A DNA stretch of 64,000 bases from Hydrogenophaga sp. NFH-34 (GCF_021401345.1 NZ_JACBGE010000006.1:62001-126000); one strand, 5' to 3'; counted from the first letter of the stretch, positions 25,001 to 34,653 are shown. Notes: generated from the sequence alone by a model not told the origin. Program-made: numbers and translations.

Positions 25001-26293
25001 CGTGGCCGGCCGCCAGCGCGCCGAAAAACCTTCGACCCGACCGGCCGGCGTGAGCTCGGCCAGCCAGCGCCGCACCTCGGGCGCCAGGGGCAGGCGCTCG
25101 GCGATGGCAGCCAGCGGCGCCAGCTCGATGCGGTCGGCCGCCAGTTCGGTGCCGAGGGCCCCGTCCTGCCCGTTGCGGTGGCGCACGCGCACCTGGCTGG
25201 CCGGCCAGGCCAGGCCGTCGCGGGTGCGGAAGCTGAGGTTGGGCGTTTCAAAGCCGAAACCGCCGGGGCCCCAGTCGGCCTGCGCCCGGCCCTGCACGGT
25301 GTCCAGCGCCAGCGGTTCGAGATCGGGGCCGAGCTGCACGTCCACGTCCTGCAGGTCGACGTCGGCCGTGGCGGCCTTGACCTGGCCGCGCTCGACGTCG
25401 AGCCAGGTGCGCACGGCTCCGTGGCCGGAGCGCACGGCGACGCCCCATTCGGACAGGTCAGCATAGGTCCGCAGCCGGGCAACGTCCACCCGGCCAAAGT
25501 CGGCAAACAGTTCGCCACTCCAGTGGCGCCAGACCGGTTCGCCGGCGCGCCGCTGGCTGAGGTCGATCAGCGGTTCGGTAAAGCGCCCGCGCAGGCTCAG
25601 GCGGTCGCCCCATTCGGGCGGCGGCGTGCCGTCCAGGCGCATGTCGTGGTGGCGCAGACCGTTGCGCACCACGAGTTCGACACCGGAAAGCTCCAGCGGC
25701 GCCCGGCCCTTGAGGTCATCGGTCCAGCGCAGCGTGCCGCCCTCGATCGTGAAGGCCGGCTGCCTGAAGAACCATTGGGCGGCGGCGCCGTCGTCGCCGG
25801 GACCGGACAGGTCGAGCCCGGCCACCAGGATGCGGCCACCGGCTTCGCGCCGGATATCGAGCACGGGACGCACGATGTGCAGTTGCTCGAACCCCAGGTG
25901 CCAGAGCGAACGCGCCGAGAGCGACGCCCGCACCGCCGGCAGTTGCAGGGCTTCCCGGCCCTCGGGGTCGTAGAGGCGCACATCGCCGAGTTCCAGCGTG
26001 GGCACCAGTTCGGGCAGCCAGCCGTCGCTGCGGCGCGGCAGCGTGGTGATGCTGCCGACCTTGACGGGCACGCCCAGCGCGCTGCTGGCCCAGCGCTCCA
26101 GATCGGGGCGCCATTCGCCGATTCGCGGCACAATCCAGCCGTGCAGGGCGCCCCAGGTCAGCAGGAACAGCACCCATGCGGCCACCACCAGCCACAGCAG
26201 ACAGCGGGTGGCGACGGAGAAAAACCGGAGGGTGCGCGGGGAAAGGGACCGAGTGGTAGGGTCGGCGGCTGAAGCCGGGCGCTCAGGATTCAT
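22067..26293 (-). CDS. yhdP: YhdP-family AsmA-like inter-membrane lipid transport protein
   Basis: This 1408-residue protein begins with a short cytoplasmic tail, one membrane helix (CLLWLVVAAWVLFLLTWGALHGWIV, about 31-55) and then a very long periplasmic beta-rich region ending in DUF3971/AsmA_2-type sequence (LNAGTASLIATAINPAVGLGTFFAQFLLR, TQEFRITGHWADPKVDKV). AsmA-like proteins form periplasm-spanning grooves that carry phospholipid between membranes; YhdP is one of three main ones in E. coli. The tail after about 1385 is Ala/Pro-rich. Its start is 14 bp from the divergent glnE start. Length matches the family (about 1270-1400). Confidence 0.93.
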   Translation of the reverse strand: MNPERPASAADPTTRSLSPRTLRFFSVATRCLLWLVVAAWVLFLLTWGALHGWIVPRIGEWRPDLERWASSALGVPVKVGSITTLPRRSDGWLPELVPTLELGDVRLYDPEGREALQLPAVRASLSARSLWHLGFEQLHIVRPVLDIRREAGGRILVAGLDLSGPGDDGAAAQWFFRQPAFTIEGGTLRWTDDLKGRAPLELSGVELVVRNGLRHHDMRLDGTPPPEWGDRLSLRGRFTEPLIDLSQRRAGEPVWRHWSGELFADFGRVDVARLRTYADLSEWGVAVRSGHGAVRTWLDVERGQVKAATADVDLQDVDVQLGPDLEPLALDTVQGRAQADWGPGGFGFETPNLSFRTRDGLAWPASQVRVRHRNGQDGALGTELAADRIELAPLAAIAERLPLAPEVRRWLAELTPAGRVEGFSARWRPATPTSATAAAVPLSYRASGRVVGLALAGKPSGQRSQFGDHPVPGRPGVQGATARFELDQNGGRADLSIDQGVLQLPDVFEDPNLALDSLRGRLRWSVAGERIDVWLEDASLSNADAQGTASAHWTTADPATSSARSRFPGILDLTARLTRADASRVYRYLPLVVAPEVRRYVQEAVRGGGSGQVDFRIKGDVYDVPFDLPGTRGEFRISAALKGVDFAFVPPFLQEAGEAPWHVLKGLDAQLVLDRQRLQLTQVQSGVEGAPQVRLTDGRITIANLINAPTVEVSAHARGPAGELLDMVRKTPLNTLTGEALTQARMTGPADVRFDLQLPIDDLRHSKVKGTAQFTGNDVQITPDSPLMANATGSLAFSERGFQVTGGRARLYGGEARFEGGMQPDPAGGPARLLFSGQGTATAEGLRDGQLGFVSRLFAKAQGSAAYTARLAFRGGVAEVDVQSSLQGMGFALPAPLDKAPAAALPLHYRNEVLAFRGPHDAPEATTDRMSVDLGASGASHLSLRYERDVTTPVSRVLRGSIGLGLAADEAAPVPPQGVLANARLREIDVDAWQRVFSELDSAPPSEAGAATADRAAAATDGQAYLPTVLAASAERVTVDGRTFRDVVIGGSREDQLWRANIDARELNGYVEYRQPGGGGAAGAGSVYARLARLVLAPADASDVEAILQQPSSVPALDIAVDDFVLDERRLGRVEIEAVNRGGPRNREWRLNRLHFAVPEASFNATGNWVATGASEQRRMALNFRLDIADSGKLLTRFGREGTVRGGRGSIEGNIGWLGSPFKIDYPSLSGQLKADIASGQFLKVEPGAAKLLGVLSLQALPRRLVLDFRDVFSEGFAFDFVRGDASLTQGVVATNNLQMKGVNAAVLMEGQADIARETQDLKVVVVPELNAGTASLIATAINPAVGLGTFFAQFLLRQPLQSAATQEFRITGHWADPKVDKVERSVPAAAAAAAPAAAPGAPPPASR

Positions 26294-26307
26294 GACTACC
26301 GCAAATT

Positions 26308-29145
26308 ATGACGGCCAGCCAGAACCTCAACGCCCGCCATCCCGTTTCCACATTGTCAAGAAGTGTGAAGTCTTCCCCAGGAACCGTCTGCCCCGCGCTG
26401 ACCGACGAACACCGGCGCGCCGATCACTCCCGCTTTGTGCAGCGGGTGCGCCGCCGCTATGAGGCCGAACTGAGCACGCTGCCCCCGGGCACGCCGACCC
26501 GCGCCACCATGACCGGCTGCCTGGACACGCTGCGCGGCCGCGGCCTGGCCATGCCGGCGGCGCTGCGCGTGCTGCGCCAGTTGGTGATGGAACGCCTGGT
26601 GGTGCTGGACTGCGAGCAGCACGCCCCGCTGGCCGACGTGACGGGCGCCGTCACCACGCTGGCCGAGATCGCGCTGGACCAGGCCTGCCTGCTGGCCTTT
26701 GCCGATCTCGACGCCCTGCACGGCGCGCCACTGGTCGAAGACAGCGGCGACGCGGCCGCCCCCCAGCGGGCGCAGCTCTGGGTGATCGGCATGGGCAAGC
26801 TCGGCGCGCGCGAGCTCAATGTCTCCAGCGACATCGACCTGATCTACGTCTACGACCACGACGGCGAAACCGCCGGCAATGCCGATGGCCGTCACCGCAT
26901 CAGCAACCACGAATATTTCGCCAAGGCGGTCAAGCACATCTACGGCACGGTCGGCGACGCCACCGAACACGGCAGCGTGTTCCGCGTCGACCTGGCGCTG
27001 CGGCCCAACGGCAATTCGGGCCCGAGCGTGGTCTCGCTCGCCGCGCTGGAAGAGTATTTCCTGGTCCAGGGCCGCGAATGGGAGCGTTTCGCCTGGCTCA
27101 AGAGCCGGGTGATCGCGCCCGCCGCCAGCATCCGCGACGGCAGCGCCAGCGCGATGCGCGGCCCGGTGCTGCCCTTCGTGTTCCGTCGCTACCTCGACTA
27201 CAACGTCTTCGACGCGCTGCGCACGCTGCACCGGCAGATCCGCGACCACGCCGCCAAGCGCGCGGCCGGCAACCCCGGCCGGGCCAACGACGTCAAGCTC
27301 TCGCGCGGGGGCATCCGGGAAATCGAATTCACCGTGCAGCTGCTGCAGGTGGTGCGCGGCGGCCAGTTCCCCGAACTGCGCACCCGCCCCACGCTGGACG
27401 CGCTGAACCGGCTGTGCAAGGCCGGCCTGATGCCGCGCACCACGGCCGACGCCCTGGCCGCGGCCTACGAATTCCTGCGCAAGGTGGAGCACCGCATCCA
27501 GTACCTGGATGACCAGCAGACCCACCTGATGCCCACGCGCGACGACGATCTGGCCTGGATCGCCGCCACCCTGGGCTACCCCGACGTGTGCGCCTTCCTG
27601 TGCGAGCTGGACAGCCACCGCGAAACCGTGGCGGGCGAATTCGACACCCTGCTCGGCGGCCCGCAAAAGGGCGGCTGCAACGGCAAGGGCTGCACCAGCC
27701 GGGCCAGCGGGCGCAGCGCGGTCGAAGACCTGCAGGACGCGCTGCCGCAACTGCCCGAAGCCTTTGCCGCCAAGGTGGCCGCGTGGTGCGAACACCCCCG
27801 GGTGCAGGCCCTGCGCGAGGACGCGCGGCTGCGGCTGGTGCGGCTGGTCGAACGCACCGGTGCCTGGCTGCAGGACGGCCGGGTGACCGAGCTGGCCGCG
27901 CTGCGGCTGGCCGACTGGATCGAAACGCTGTTGCGCCGCGAGAGCTACCTGGCCTTGCTGCAGGAGCGGCCGTCGGTGCACGAACGCCTGCTGCGCCTGC
28001 TGGGCGCGGCCAAGTGGCCGGCGCGCTACCTGCAGCGCCACCCCGGCGTGATCGACGAGCTCGCCAGCCGCCAGCTGATGGACGAGCGGTTCGACGCGGC
28101 CCAGTTCGAGGCCGACCTGGACGAACGCCGCGCCTCGCTCGCTCGCACCGGCGAAGACGACGAGGAAGCCCTGCTGAACCTGCTGCGCCGTGCCCACCAC
28201 GCCGAGGTGTTCCGCACCCTGGCACGGGACGTGGAAGGTGTGCTCAGCGTCGAACAGGTGGCCGACGACCTCTCGGCCCTGGCCGACGCGCTGCTGCGCG
28301 TGACCACCCGCTGGTGCTGGAGCCGGCTGAAAAACCGCCACCGCGACGAGCCGGCCTTCGCCATCATTGGCTACGGCAAGCTCGGCGGCAAGGAACTGGG
28401 CTACGGCAGCGACCTCGACATCGTCTTTGTCTACGAAGACGCGCACGAAAACGCCAGCGAGATCTACGCCGCCTTCGTGCGCAAGCTGATCAACTGGCTG
28501 ACCGTGAAAACCGGCGAAGGCGACCTCTACGAGATCGACACCGCGCTGCGGCCCAACGGCAATTCGGGCCTGCTGGTCACGGGCTTCACCTCGTACGAGA
28601 ACTACCAGCGCGGCCGCGGCAGCAACACGGCCTGGACCTGGGAACACCAGGCGATGACGCGCGCCCGGTGCGTGCTCCCCGCCGAGGGGGCGCTGGCGAC
28701 CCGCTTCGACGCGGTGCGCGAGGCGGTCATCACCGCCGAACGCGACCACGCGGCGCTGGCGCAGGAAATCCGCAGCATGCGCGAGAAGGTGCGCGCCGCG
28801 CACCCGGTGCGCGGCGGCCGCTTCGACGTCAAGCACAGCGCAGGCGGCATGGTCGACGCGGAATTCGTGGTGCAGTACCTGGTGCTGGCGCATTCGCAGG
28901 CGCACCCCGAACTGCGCGCCAACGTGGGCAACATCGCGCTGCTGCTGCGGGCCGAAAGCGCCGGCCTGCTGCCTGCCGGCGTGGGCCGCGCCGCCGCCGA
29001 CGCCTACCGCGAACTGCGCCACATCCAGCACCAGGCCCGGCTGGACGAAGCCCCCACCCAGATCGATACGCAGGCCTCGACCGCACTGGCCCAGGCCGTC
29101 CAGGCGCTCTGGCAACACGTGCTGGGCCAACCGGCTTCCGCATGA
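26308..29145 (+). CDS. glnE: Glutamine synthetase adenylyltransferase/adenylyl-removing enzyme
   Basis: The 945-residue protein has two nucleotidyltransferase halves. The N-terminal one (deadenylylation) carries GMGKLGARELNVSSDIDLIYVYD near residue 161. The C-terminal one (adenylylation) carries GYGKLGGKELGYGSDLDIVFVYED near 688. Each is followed by a helical regulatory region with ALRPNGNSG motifs. GlnE attaches or removes AMP on a tyrosine of GlnA in response to PII and glutamine. It starts 14 bp from the divergent yhdP and ends overlapping the rhombosortase-like gene (ATGA). Full length and all motifs are intact. Confidence 0.97.
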   Translation: MTASQNLNARHPVSTLSRSVKSSPGTVCPALTDEHRRADHSRFVQRVRRRYEAELSTLPPGTPTRATMTGCLDTLRGRGLAMPAALRVLRQLVMERLVVLDCEQHAPLADVTGAVTTLAEIALDQACLLAFADLDALHGAPLVEDSGDAAAPQRAQLWVIGMGKLGARELNVSSDIDLIYVYDHDGETAGNADGRHRISNHEYFAKAVKHIYGTVGDATEHGSVFRVDLALRPNGNSGPSVVSLAALEEYFLVQGREWERFAWLKSRVIAPAASIRDGSASAMRGPVLPFVFRRYLDYNVFDALRTLHRQIRDHAAKRAAGNPGRANDVKLSRGGIREIEFTVQLLQVVRGGQFPELRTRPTLDALNRLCKAGLMPRTTADALAAAYEFLRKVEHRIQYLDDQQTHLMPTRDDDLAWIAATLGYPDVCAFLCELDSHRETVAGEFDTLLGGPQKGGCNGKGCTSRASGRSAVEDLQDALPQLPEAFAAKVAAWCEHPRVQALREDARLRLVRLVERTGAWLQDGRVTELAALRLADWIETLLRRESYLALLQERPSVHERLLRLLGAAKWPARYLQRHPGVIDELASRQLMDERFDAAQFEADLDERRASLARTGEDDEEALLNLLRRAHHAEVFRTLARDVEGVLSVEQVADDLSALADALLRVTTRWCWSRLKNRHRDEPAFAIIGYGKLGGKELGYGSDLDIVFVYEDAHENASEIYAAFVRKLINWLTVKTGEGDLYEIDTALRPNGNSGLLVTGFTSYENYQRGRGSNTAWTWEHQAMTRARCVLPAEGALATRFDAVREAVITAERDHAALAQEIRSMREKVRAAHPVRGGRFDVKHSAGGMVDAEFVVQYLVLAHSQAHPELRANVGNIALLLRAESAGLLPAGVGRAAADAYRELRHIQHQARLDEAPTQIDTQASTALAQAVQALWQHVLGQPASA

Positions 29146-29747
29146 AAACCTCGCGGAGCTGGCTGCTGCTGTGCATGCTGCACGGCGTGGCCAGCATGCT
29201 GCTGTGGTGGGCCCGTGACAGCGCCGTGGACCTGCTGACCTGGCAGGCCGACGACTGGACCACCCGCCCCTGGACGCTGTGGACCACGGTCTGGGTGCAC
29301 CTGAACACCCCGAACCTGATCGCCAACCAGCTCGCGCTCGGCGCCCTCACCGCCCTGGCCTGGATGATGCGGCCGCCCCTGGGCGCGGCGCTGGCCTGGC
29401 TGCTGGCCTGGCCCCTGACGCAACTGATGCTGCCGCTGTGGCCGCAGATCGGCTATGCCGTCGGCCTGGCCGGCCTGCTGCATGCGGGCACCGCGGTGAT
29501 GGTGGTGTACCTGGTGGCGCAGCGCGTGCCGGTGGCCCGCGCCCGGCGCTGGGGCATCCTGCTGGGCGTAAGCCTGCTGGGCAAGCTGTGGCTGGAAAGC
29601 GCCTGGTCCTACCCCGTGATCTGGGACACCAGCAACGAGATGTCGGTGGTGCAGGCCGCGCACCTCACGGGCGCGCTCTGGGGCCTGGTGCTGGCCTTGT
29701 TCGCGATGCTCGCGAGCGACCGGGTGTCCCGCTGGCACGTGGGTTGA
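29142..29747 (+). CDS. Rhombosortase-like rhomboid protein lacking the catalytic serine
   Basis: The start at 29142 overlaps the glnE stop. The 201-residue protein has about six membrane helices in the rhombosortase pattern. VWVHLNTPNLIANQ (about 51-63) matches the rhomboid HxxxxHxxxN region. The GxSG active-site motif appears as VGLAGLLHAG (about 107-116), with Ala110 where Ser should be. The partner His is present in AAHLTGALWG (His174). Rhombosortases cleave GlyGly-CTERM tails of exported proteins, so this copy is probably not a protease, or is a related non-catalytic membrane protein. No obvious GlyGly-CTERM substrate is seen in this window. Confidence 0.7.
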   Translation: MKTSRSWLLLCMLHGVASMLLWWARDSAVDLLTWQADDWTTRPWTLWTTVWVHLNTPNLIANQLALGALTALAWMMRPPLGAALAWLLAWPLTQLMLPLWPQIGYAVGLAGLLHAGTAVMVVYLVAQRVPVARARRWGILLGVSLLGKLWLESAWSYPVIWDTSNEMSVVQAAHLTGALWGLVLALFAMLASDRVSRWHVG

Positions 29748-29856
29748 ATCCACCCGCGCCCGGCCTGCGTATCCCCCAGACACCCGGTCCCGCCGGCAGG
29801 AACCCTGCCCGCCCGGGCCTGTCCAACAGCCTGCTGTCTTCGTCCTGGAGTCCACC

Positions 29857-30504
29857 ATGCCCAACGCCCTGCCCCCACACGCCGCCGCCCCGTCCCCGAA
29901 GCCCCTGCCCGGACCGGGCCTGAAGCGCCGCACGGCCCTGGCCGCCGGTGTGGCCTGGGTCGGCCTCGGTGCTGGCGGCATGGTCCCCCGATCTGCCGCC
30001 GCGGCCACCGGCAGCGCCGCCTGCCCGGCCCTGCTGACCCACACCTTCGAGCGCCTGCAGGACGAAAAACCGCAGGACCTGTGCCAGTACGCCGGCCAGG
30101 CGGTGCTGGTGGTCAACACCGCCAGCTACTGCGGCTTCACCGGCCAGTACAAGGGCCTGGAGGCCTTGTACGACCGCTTCCGCCCGCAGGGCCTGGTGGT
30201 GCTCGGGTTTCCCTCCAACGACTTCAGCCAGGAACCGGGCAGCAACCAGACCATCGCCGAATTCTGTGAAAACACCTTCGGCGTGCGTTTCCCGATGTTT
30301 GCCAAAAGCAGCGTGGCGGGAGCGCGAGCCAACCCGCTGTACCAGCAGCTTGCCCGGATCACCGGCGAAGCTCCGCGCTGGAATTTCCACAAGTACCTGA
30401 TTGCCCGCGATGGCCGCACGGTGCGCAGCTACGGCAGCCGCGTGGCGCCCGACCAGCGCGATTTCCTGCGCGACGTGGAACAGGTGCTGGCGGCCAAGGG
30501 CTGA
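29857..30504 (+). CDS. Glutathione peroxidase-family thiol peroxidase, probably Tat-exported
   Basis: The 215-residue protein starts after a GGAG site. Its N-terminus contains KRRTALAAGVAWVGLGAGG, a twin-arginine-like signal, and AAAATG beyond it, so export is likely. The mature part is a Gpx fold: NTASYCGFTGQYKGLEALY with the peroxidatic Cys (not selenocysteine), FPSNDFSQEPGSN with the conserved Gln/Asn, and WNFHKYLI with the Trp-Asn pair. Bacterial enzymes of this type usually reduce peroxides through thioredoxin. The gap 29748-29856 holds no gene. Confidence 0.9.
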   Translation: MPNALPPHAAAPSPKPLPGPGLKRRTALAAGVAWVGLGAGGMVPRSAAAATGSAACPALLTHTFERLQDEKPQDLCQYAGQAVLVVNTASYCGFTGQYKGLEALYDRFRPQGLVVLGFPSNDFSQEPGSNQTIAEFCENTFGVRFPMFAKSSVAGARANPLYQQLARITGEAPRWNFHKYLIARDGRTVRSYGSRVAPDQRDFLRDVEQVLAAKG

Positions 30505-30766
30505 GCAGCGGCGCACACGCGAACCCCTGCGTGCCGTTGGTCGGACGCCTGCCCCGGATGAACGGCGCGGGAACTTTCTGCCGGCGAGCCGCCTCCATGA
30601 CAGCAAGGCGTTTCACACGCCGCCCCTTTTTGTCTGCGAAGCCTTCCACCGTGTGGTGGATGCAATCCCGAGGCGCTTCTCCTCCTCCTCCCTCCCTCCC
30701 TTCTTCGTTTCGGGGCGCTTCGCAGACCTTGTCTTTCCAGCCCGGCGCCGCTGGCAGCGACCGGCT
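30505..30766. other. Gene-free 262-bp gap with long inverted repeat around a pyrimidine tract
   Basis: No credible gene is present. An 11-bp inverted repeat, GTCTGCGAAGC at 30632-30642 and GCTTCGCAGAC at 30717-30727, flanks a polypyrimidine run (about 30676-30707, CTCCTCC and CCTCCCT units). It lies between convergent genes (glutathione peroxidase and the OmpR-type regulator). Confidence 0.6.
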
Positions 30767-31507
30767 TCAGTGCAGGCCCGGCACCGGCTCCACCTGCCGG
30801 GCGTCGAGCATGTAACCCATCCCCCTGACCGTCTTGATCAGCGGCGCGCCCACCGCCTGGGCCCCGCCCAGTTTGTGGCGCAGGCGGGCGATCAGCCGCT
30901 CCAGGCCGCCATCGGGCGGGGCGCTGGCCCGGCCGCGCGCCTGGTCGAACAGCTGATCGCGGGTCACCACCGCCCGCGGGCACGCCAGCAACGCATCGAG
31001 CAGGCGGCATTCGGCGTTCGACAGCGGCAGCATGGCGCCCTCGGGAGTCTGCAGGTAGCGCTGCGTGCGGTGCAGTTGCCAGCCATCGAAGCGGACCTCC
31101 CCCGCGCCGCTCAGCCCCCGGGGCTGGGTGCGGTCGGCCTGGGCTCGGCGCAGCACGCGCTGGACGCGGGCGGCAAATTCGACCGGATCGAGGGGTTTGG
31201 TGATGCATTCGTCCGCACCGCTCTCGAACCCGACGATGCGGTCGTAGGACGAGGCCCGCGCAATCAGCACGACCACCGGCAACGCCGAAACGGCACGCAG
31301 GCGCCTCAGCAGCGCCAGACCGTGGGTGTCCGGCAGGCCCAGGTCGAGCACCACCAGATCCACCGGCTCACGCGCCAGCAGCTCGTCCATGGCCGCCGCA
31401 TCGCCCGCCACGCTGACGGTCATGCCGTGGCGGTGCAGGCAGGTGATCACCCGCTGGGTGATCGCCGGATCGTCGCCCACCACCAGAACATGGGGCTGTG
31501 TGTTCAT
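30767..31507 (-). CDS. Orphan OmpR/PhoB-type response regulator
   Basis: The 246-residue protein has a receiver domain: acidic pair GDDPA at 11-15, phospho-acceptor Asp55 in VVLDLGLPD, and Lys104 in CITKPLDP. The conserved Thr/Ser after strand 4 is replaced by Ile82 (VVVLIARAS where LTA is usual), which may weaken the phospho-switch. The C-terminal winged helix (about 140-238) has LSNAECRLLDALLACPRAVVTRDQL and ends GAPLIKTVRGMGYML. No histidine kinase is adjacent, so it is an orphan. Targets are unknown. Confidence 0.9.
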   Translation of the reverse strand: MNTQPHVLVVGDDPAITQRVITCLHRHGMTVSVAGDAAAMDELLAREPVDLVVLDLGLPDTHGLALLRRLRAVSALPVVVLIARASSYDRIVGFESGADECITKPLDPVEFAARVQRVLRRAQADRTQPRGLSGAGEVRFDGWQLHRTQRYLQTPEGAMLPLSNAECRLLDALLACPRAVVTRDQLFDQARGRASAPPDGGLERLIARLRHKLGGAQAVGAPLIKTVRGMGYMLDARQVEPVPGLH

Positions 31508-31561
31508 GACAGCCAGTCTAGGAAGCGGCCGACGGGCCGTTCGCGGAAATAGACGGGTTGT

Positions 31562-31581
31562 CCGGGCCTTTATCGGCCCGG
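31562..31581 (-). terminator. GC hairpin downstream of the GST gene
   Basis: CCGGGCC-TTTATC-GGCCCGG forms a seven-pair stem 8 bp after the GST stop on the minus strand. It lacks a T run, so termination would be weak or Rho-assisted. Confidence 0.4.
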
Positions 31582-31588
31582 TGCCCGG

Positions 31589-32206
31589 TCAGGCCGTCGG
31601 CTGGGTGTCGACGAAGCTCTGGCGCAGCGCGAGTTTGTCGCTGAGTTTGGCCAGATTCGGGTAGGGGCCGCGCCAGTCGATGGCGGGGAAGCGGAAATCC
31701 AGGTAGCCGAGCGCGCAGCCCACCGCGATGTCGGACAGGCTCAGGTGGATGCCGGAACAGAAGGGCTTGTCGCCCAGGCCCTGGCTCATGGACTTGAGCG
31801 CGCCCTGGATCTTGCCCATCTGGCGGTCGACCCAGGCCTGGCTGCGCTCGCCGGCGGCGCGCCCGGGCCAGGTGAGTTCGAGCCGCGCCAGGATGGCGGC
31901 GTCAAGCAGGCCGTCGGCCAGCGCTTCCCAGGTCTTGACCTCGGCGCGCTCGCGGCCCGAAGGTGGAATGAGCTTGCCCACCGGCGAGAGTGTGTCGAGG
32001 TATTCGACGATCACCCGCGAGTCGAACACCGCTTCGCCGCCTTCCATGATCAGGCAGGGCACCTTGCCGAGTGGGTTGGCATCGGTGATGTGGGTGTCGG
32101 CCGACCAGACGTCTTCCTGGATGAACTGGTAATCCAGCTTCTTTTCCGCCATGACAACACGGACTTTGCGGACGTAAGGGCTGGTGATGGCGCCAATGAG
32201 CTTCAT
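31589..32206 (-). CDS. Glutathione S-transferase family protein
   Basis: The 205-residue protein has a thioredoxin-like N-terminal domain beginning MKLIGAITSPYVRKVRVVMAEKKLDY, with Ser9 as the likely thiol-activating residue, a NPLGKVPCLI cis-Pro motif and an FDSRVIVEYLD glutathione-binding motif. An all-helical C-terminal domain (about 88-195) follows, with SLSDIAVGCALGYLDFRFP. It resembles the SspA/YibF-like GST group. Cytosolic; substrate unknown. It is divergent from purB with 122 bp between starts. Confidence 0.9.
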   Translation of the reverse strand: MKLIGAITSPYVRKVRVVMAEKKLDYQFIQEDVWSADTHITDANPLGKVPCLIMEGGEAVFDSRVIVEYLDTLSPVGKLIPPSGRERAEVKTWEALADGLLDAAILARLELTWPGRAAGERSQAWVDRQMGKIQGALKSMSQGLGDKPFCSGIHLSLSDIAVGCALGYLDFRFPAIDWRGPYPNLAKLSDKLALRQSFVDTQPTA

Positions 32207-32271
32207 GGATGACGTCGACCGGGGGGTGATGGGGGTGGCATTTTAGCCAGCGAAACCGCCGGTCGCACTGA

Positions 32272-33741
<1,470 letters not shown>

Positions 33742-33780
33742 TCCCCCGCTTCACCGTCTGTCCTGAAGGAGCACGTCGCG

Positions 33781-34548
33781 ATGGCCATCGAGCTGTACAA
33801 CAAGAATGGCCATGTGTGCCTGATGTTCGCCAACCTCAGCGACGAAGGCGGTGAGGCGGTGCAGGCCAACCAGTTCCTGGTGATCGACAACGACCAGGGC
33901 GCGATCATCGATCCGGGCGGCAACATGGCGTTCAACGAACTGCTGCTGACCATCGGCCGCTTTTTTCCGCCCAACAAGCTCACCGAGATCCTGGCCTCGC
34001 ACGCCGATCCCGACATCATCGCGTCGCTGGACCGCTGGATGACCAGCACCCAGGCCACGCTGTACATCTCGCGCCTGTGGGAGCGTTTTGCGCCGCACTT
34101 CTGCAAACCGGGCAAGACAGCCGGGCGCATCGTGGGCATTCCCGACCCCGGCATGCGCATCCGGCTCGGCCGCAGCGAACTCGTGGCGCTGCCCGCGCAC
34201 TTCATGCACGCCGAAGGCAACTTCCAGTTCTGGGATCCGGTCAGCCGCATCCTGTTCTCGGGCGACCTGGCCGTGTCGCTGGGCACCTCGGCCGACGCGG
34301 CCAAGCCCATCACGTCGCTGGCGCCCCACCTGCCCCGCATGGAGCCGTTCCACCGCCGCTACATGGTGTCGCAGAAGGTGCTGCGGTTGTGGGCCAACAT
34401 GGCACGCACCCTGCCCATCGAGCTGATCGTGCCGCAACACGGCGCCCCGCTGGCGGGCGCGGCGGTCAAGGAATTCATCGACTGGATCGGCGACCTGTCC
34501 TGCGGCATCGACAACTTCACGCAGGCCAACTACGTGGTGCCGCAGTAA
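33781..34548 (+). CDS. ODP-like metallo-beta-lactamase-fold protein
   Basis: The 255-residue protein has an MBL fold of the flavodiiron/ODP type: FLVIDNDQGAIIDPGG, SHADPDIIASL (metal motif), LPAHFMHAEGNFQFWDP, ILFSGDLAVSLG and VPQHGAPLAG. ODP proteins bind a di-iron site and O2 and can sense oxygen. It lacks a flavodoxin domain. A good ribosome-binding site (AAGGAG) precedes the start. It lies close downstream of purB, convergent with terC. Specific role unknown. Confidence 0.85.
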   Translation: MAIELYNKNGHVCLMFANLSDEGGEAVQANQFLVIDNDQGAIIDPGGNMAFNELLLTIGRFFPPNKLTEILASHADPDIIASLDRWMTSTQATLYISRLWERFAPHFCKPGKTAGRIVGIPDPGMRIRLGRSELVALPAHFMHAEGNFQFWDPVSRILFSGDLAVSLGTSADAAKPITSLAPHLPRMEPFHRRYMVSQKVLRLWANMARTLPIELIVPQHGAPLAGAAVKEFIDWIGDLSCGIDNFTQANYVVPQ

Positions 34549-34584
34549 GCGGCGCTGACGGCCGCGGCCCCTTTTCCGGATGTG

Positions 34585-34619
34585 GGGTCTGCGTTCCCGC
34601 TTTCGCGGGAGGCAGACCC
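34585..34619. terminator. Long hairpin built on a dRS3-like palindrome between convergent genes
   Basis: GGGTCTGC at 34585-34592 pairs with GCAGACCC at 34612-34619, enclosing TCCCGC-TTTC-GCGGGA (34595-34610). It lies between the convergent MBL-fold and terC genes and could stop transcription from both sides. There is no T run. Confidence 0.55.
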
Positions 34620-34653
34620 TGCCGCGGCAACGCCCGCGGCCAGGCCCACTCGT

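Noticed and set aside
22172-26272. 1366-codon plus-strand open frame opposite yhdP
   Set aside because: Low-complexity shadow of yhdP; no ribosome-binding site or recognisable domain.
26356-29130. 924-codon minus-strand frame opposite glnE
   Set aside because: GC-driven shadow; glnE motifs in the plus frame are complete.
27588-29141. Long plus-strand frame continuous with the rhombosortase-like gene
   Set aside because: Only the last 606 bases (from ATG 29142) encode a membrane protein; the rest is a shadow of glnE.
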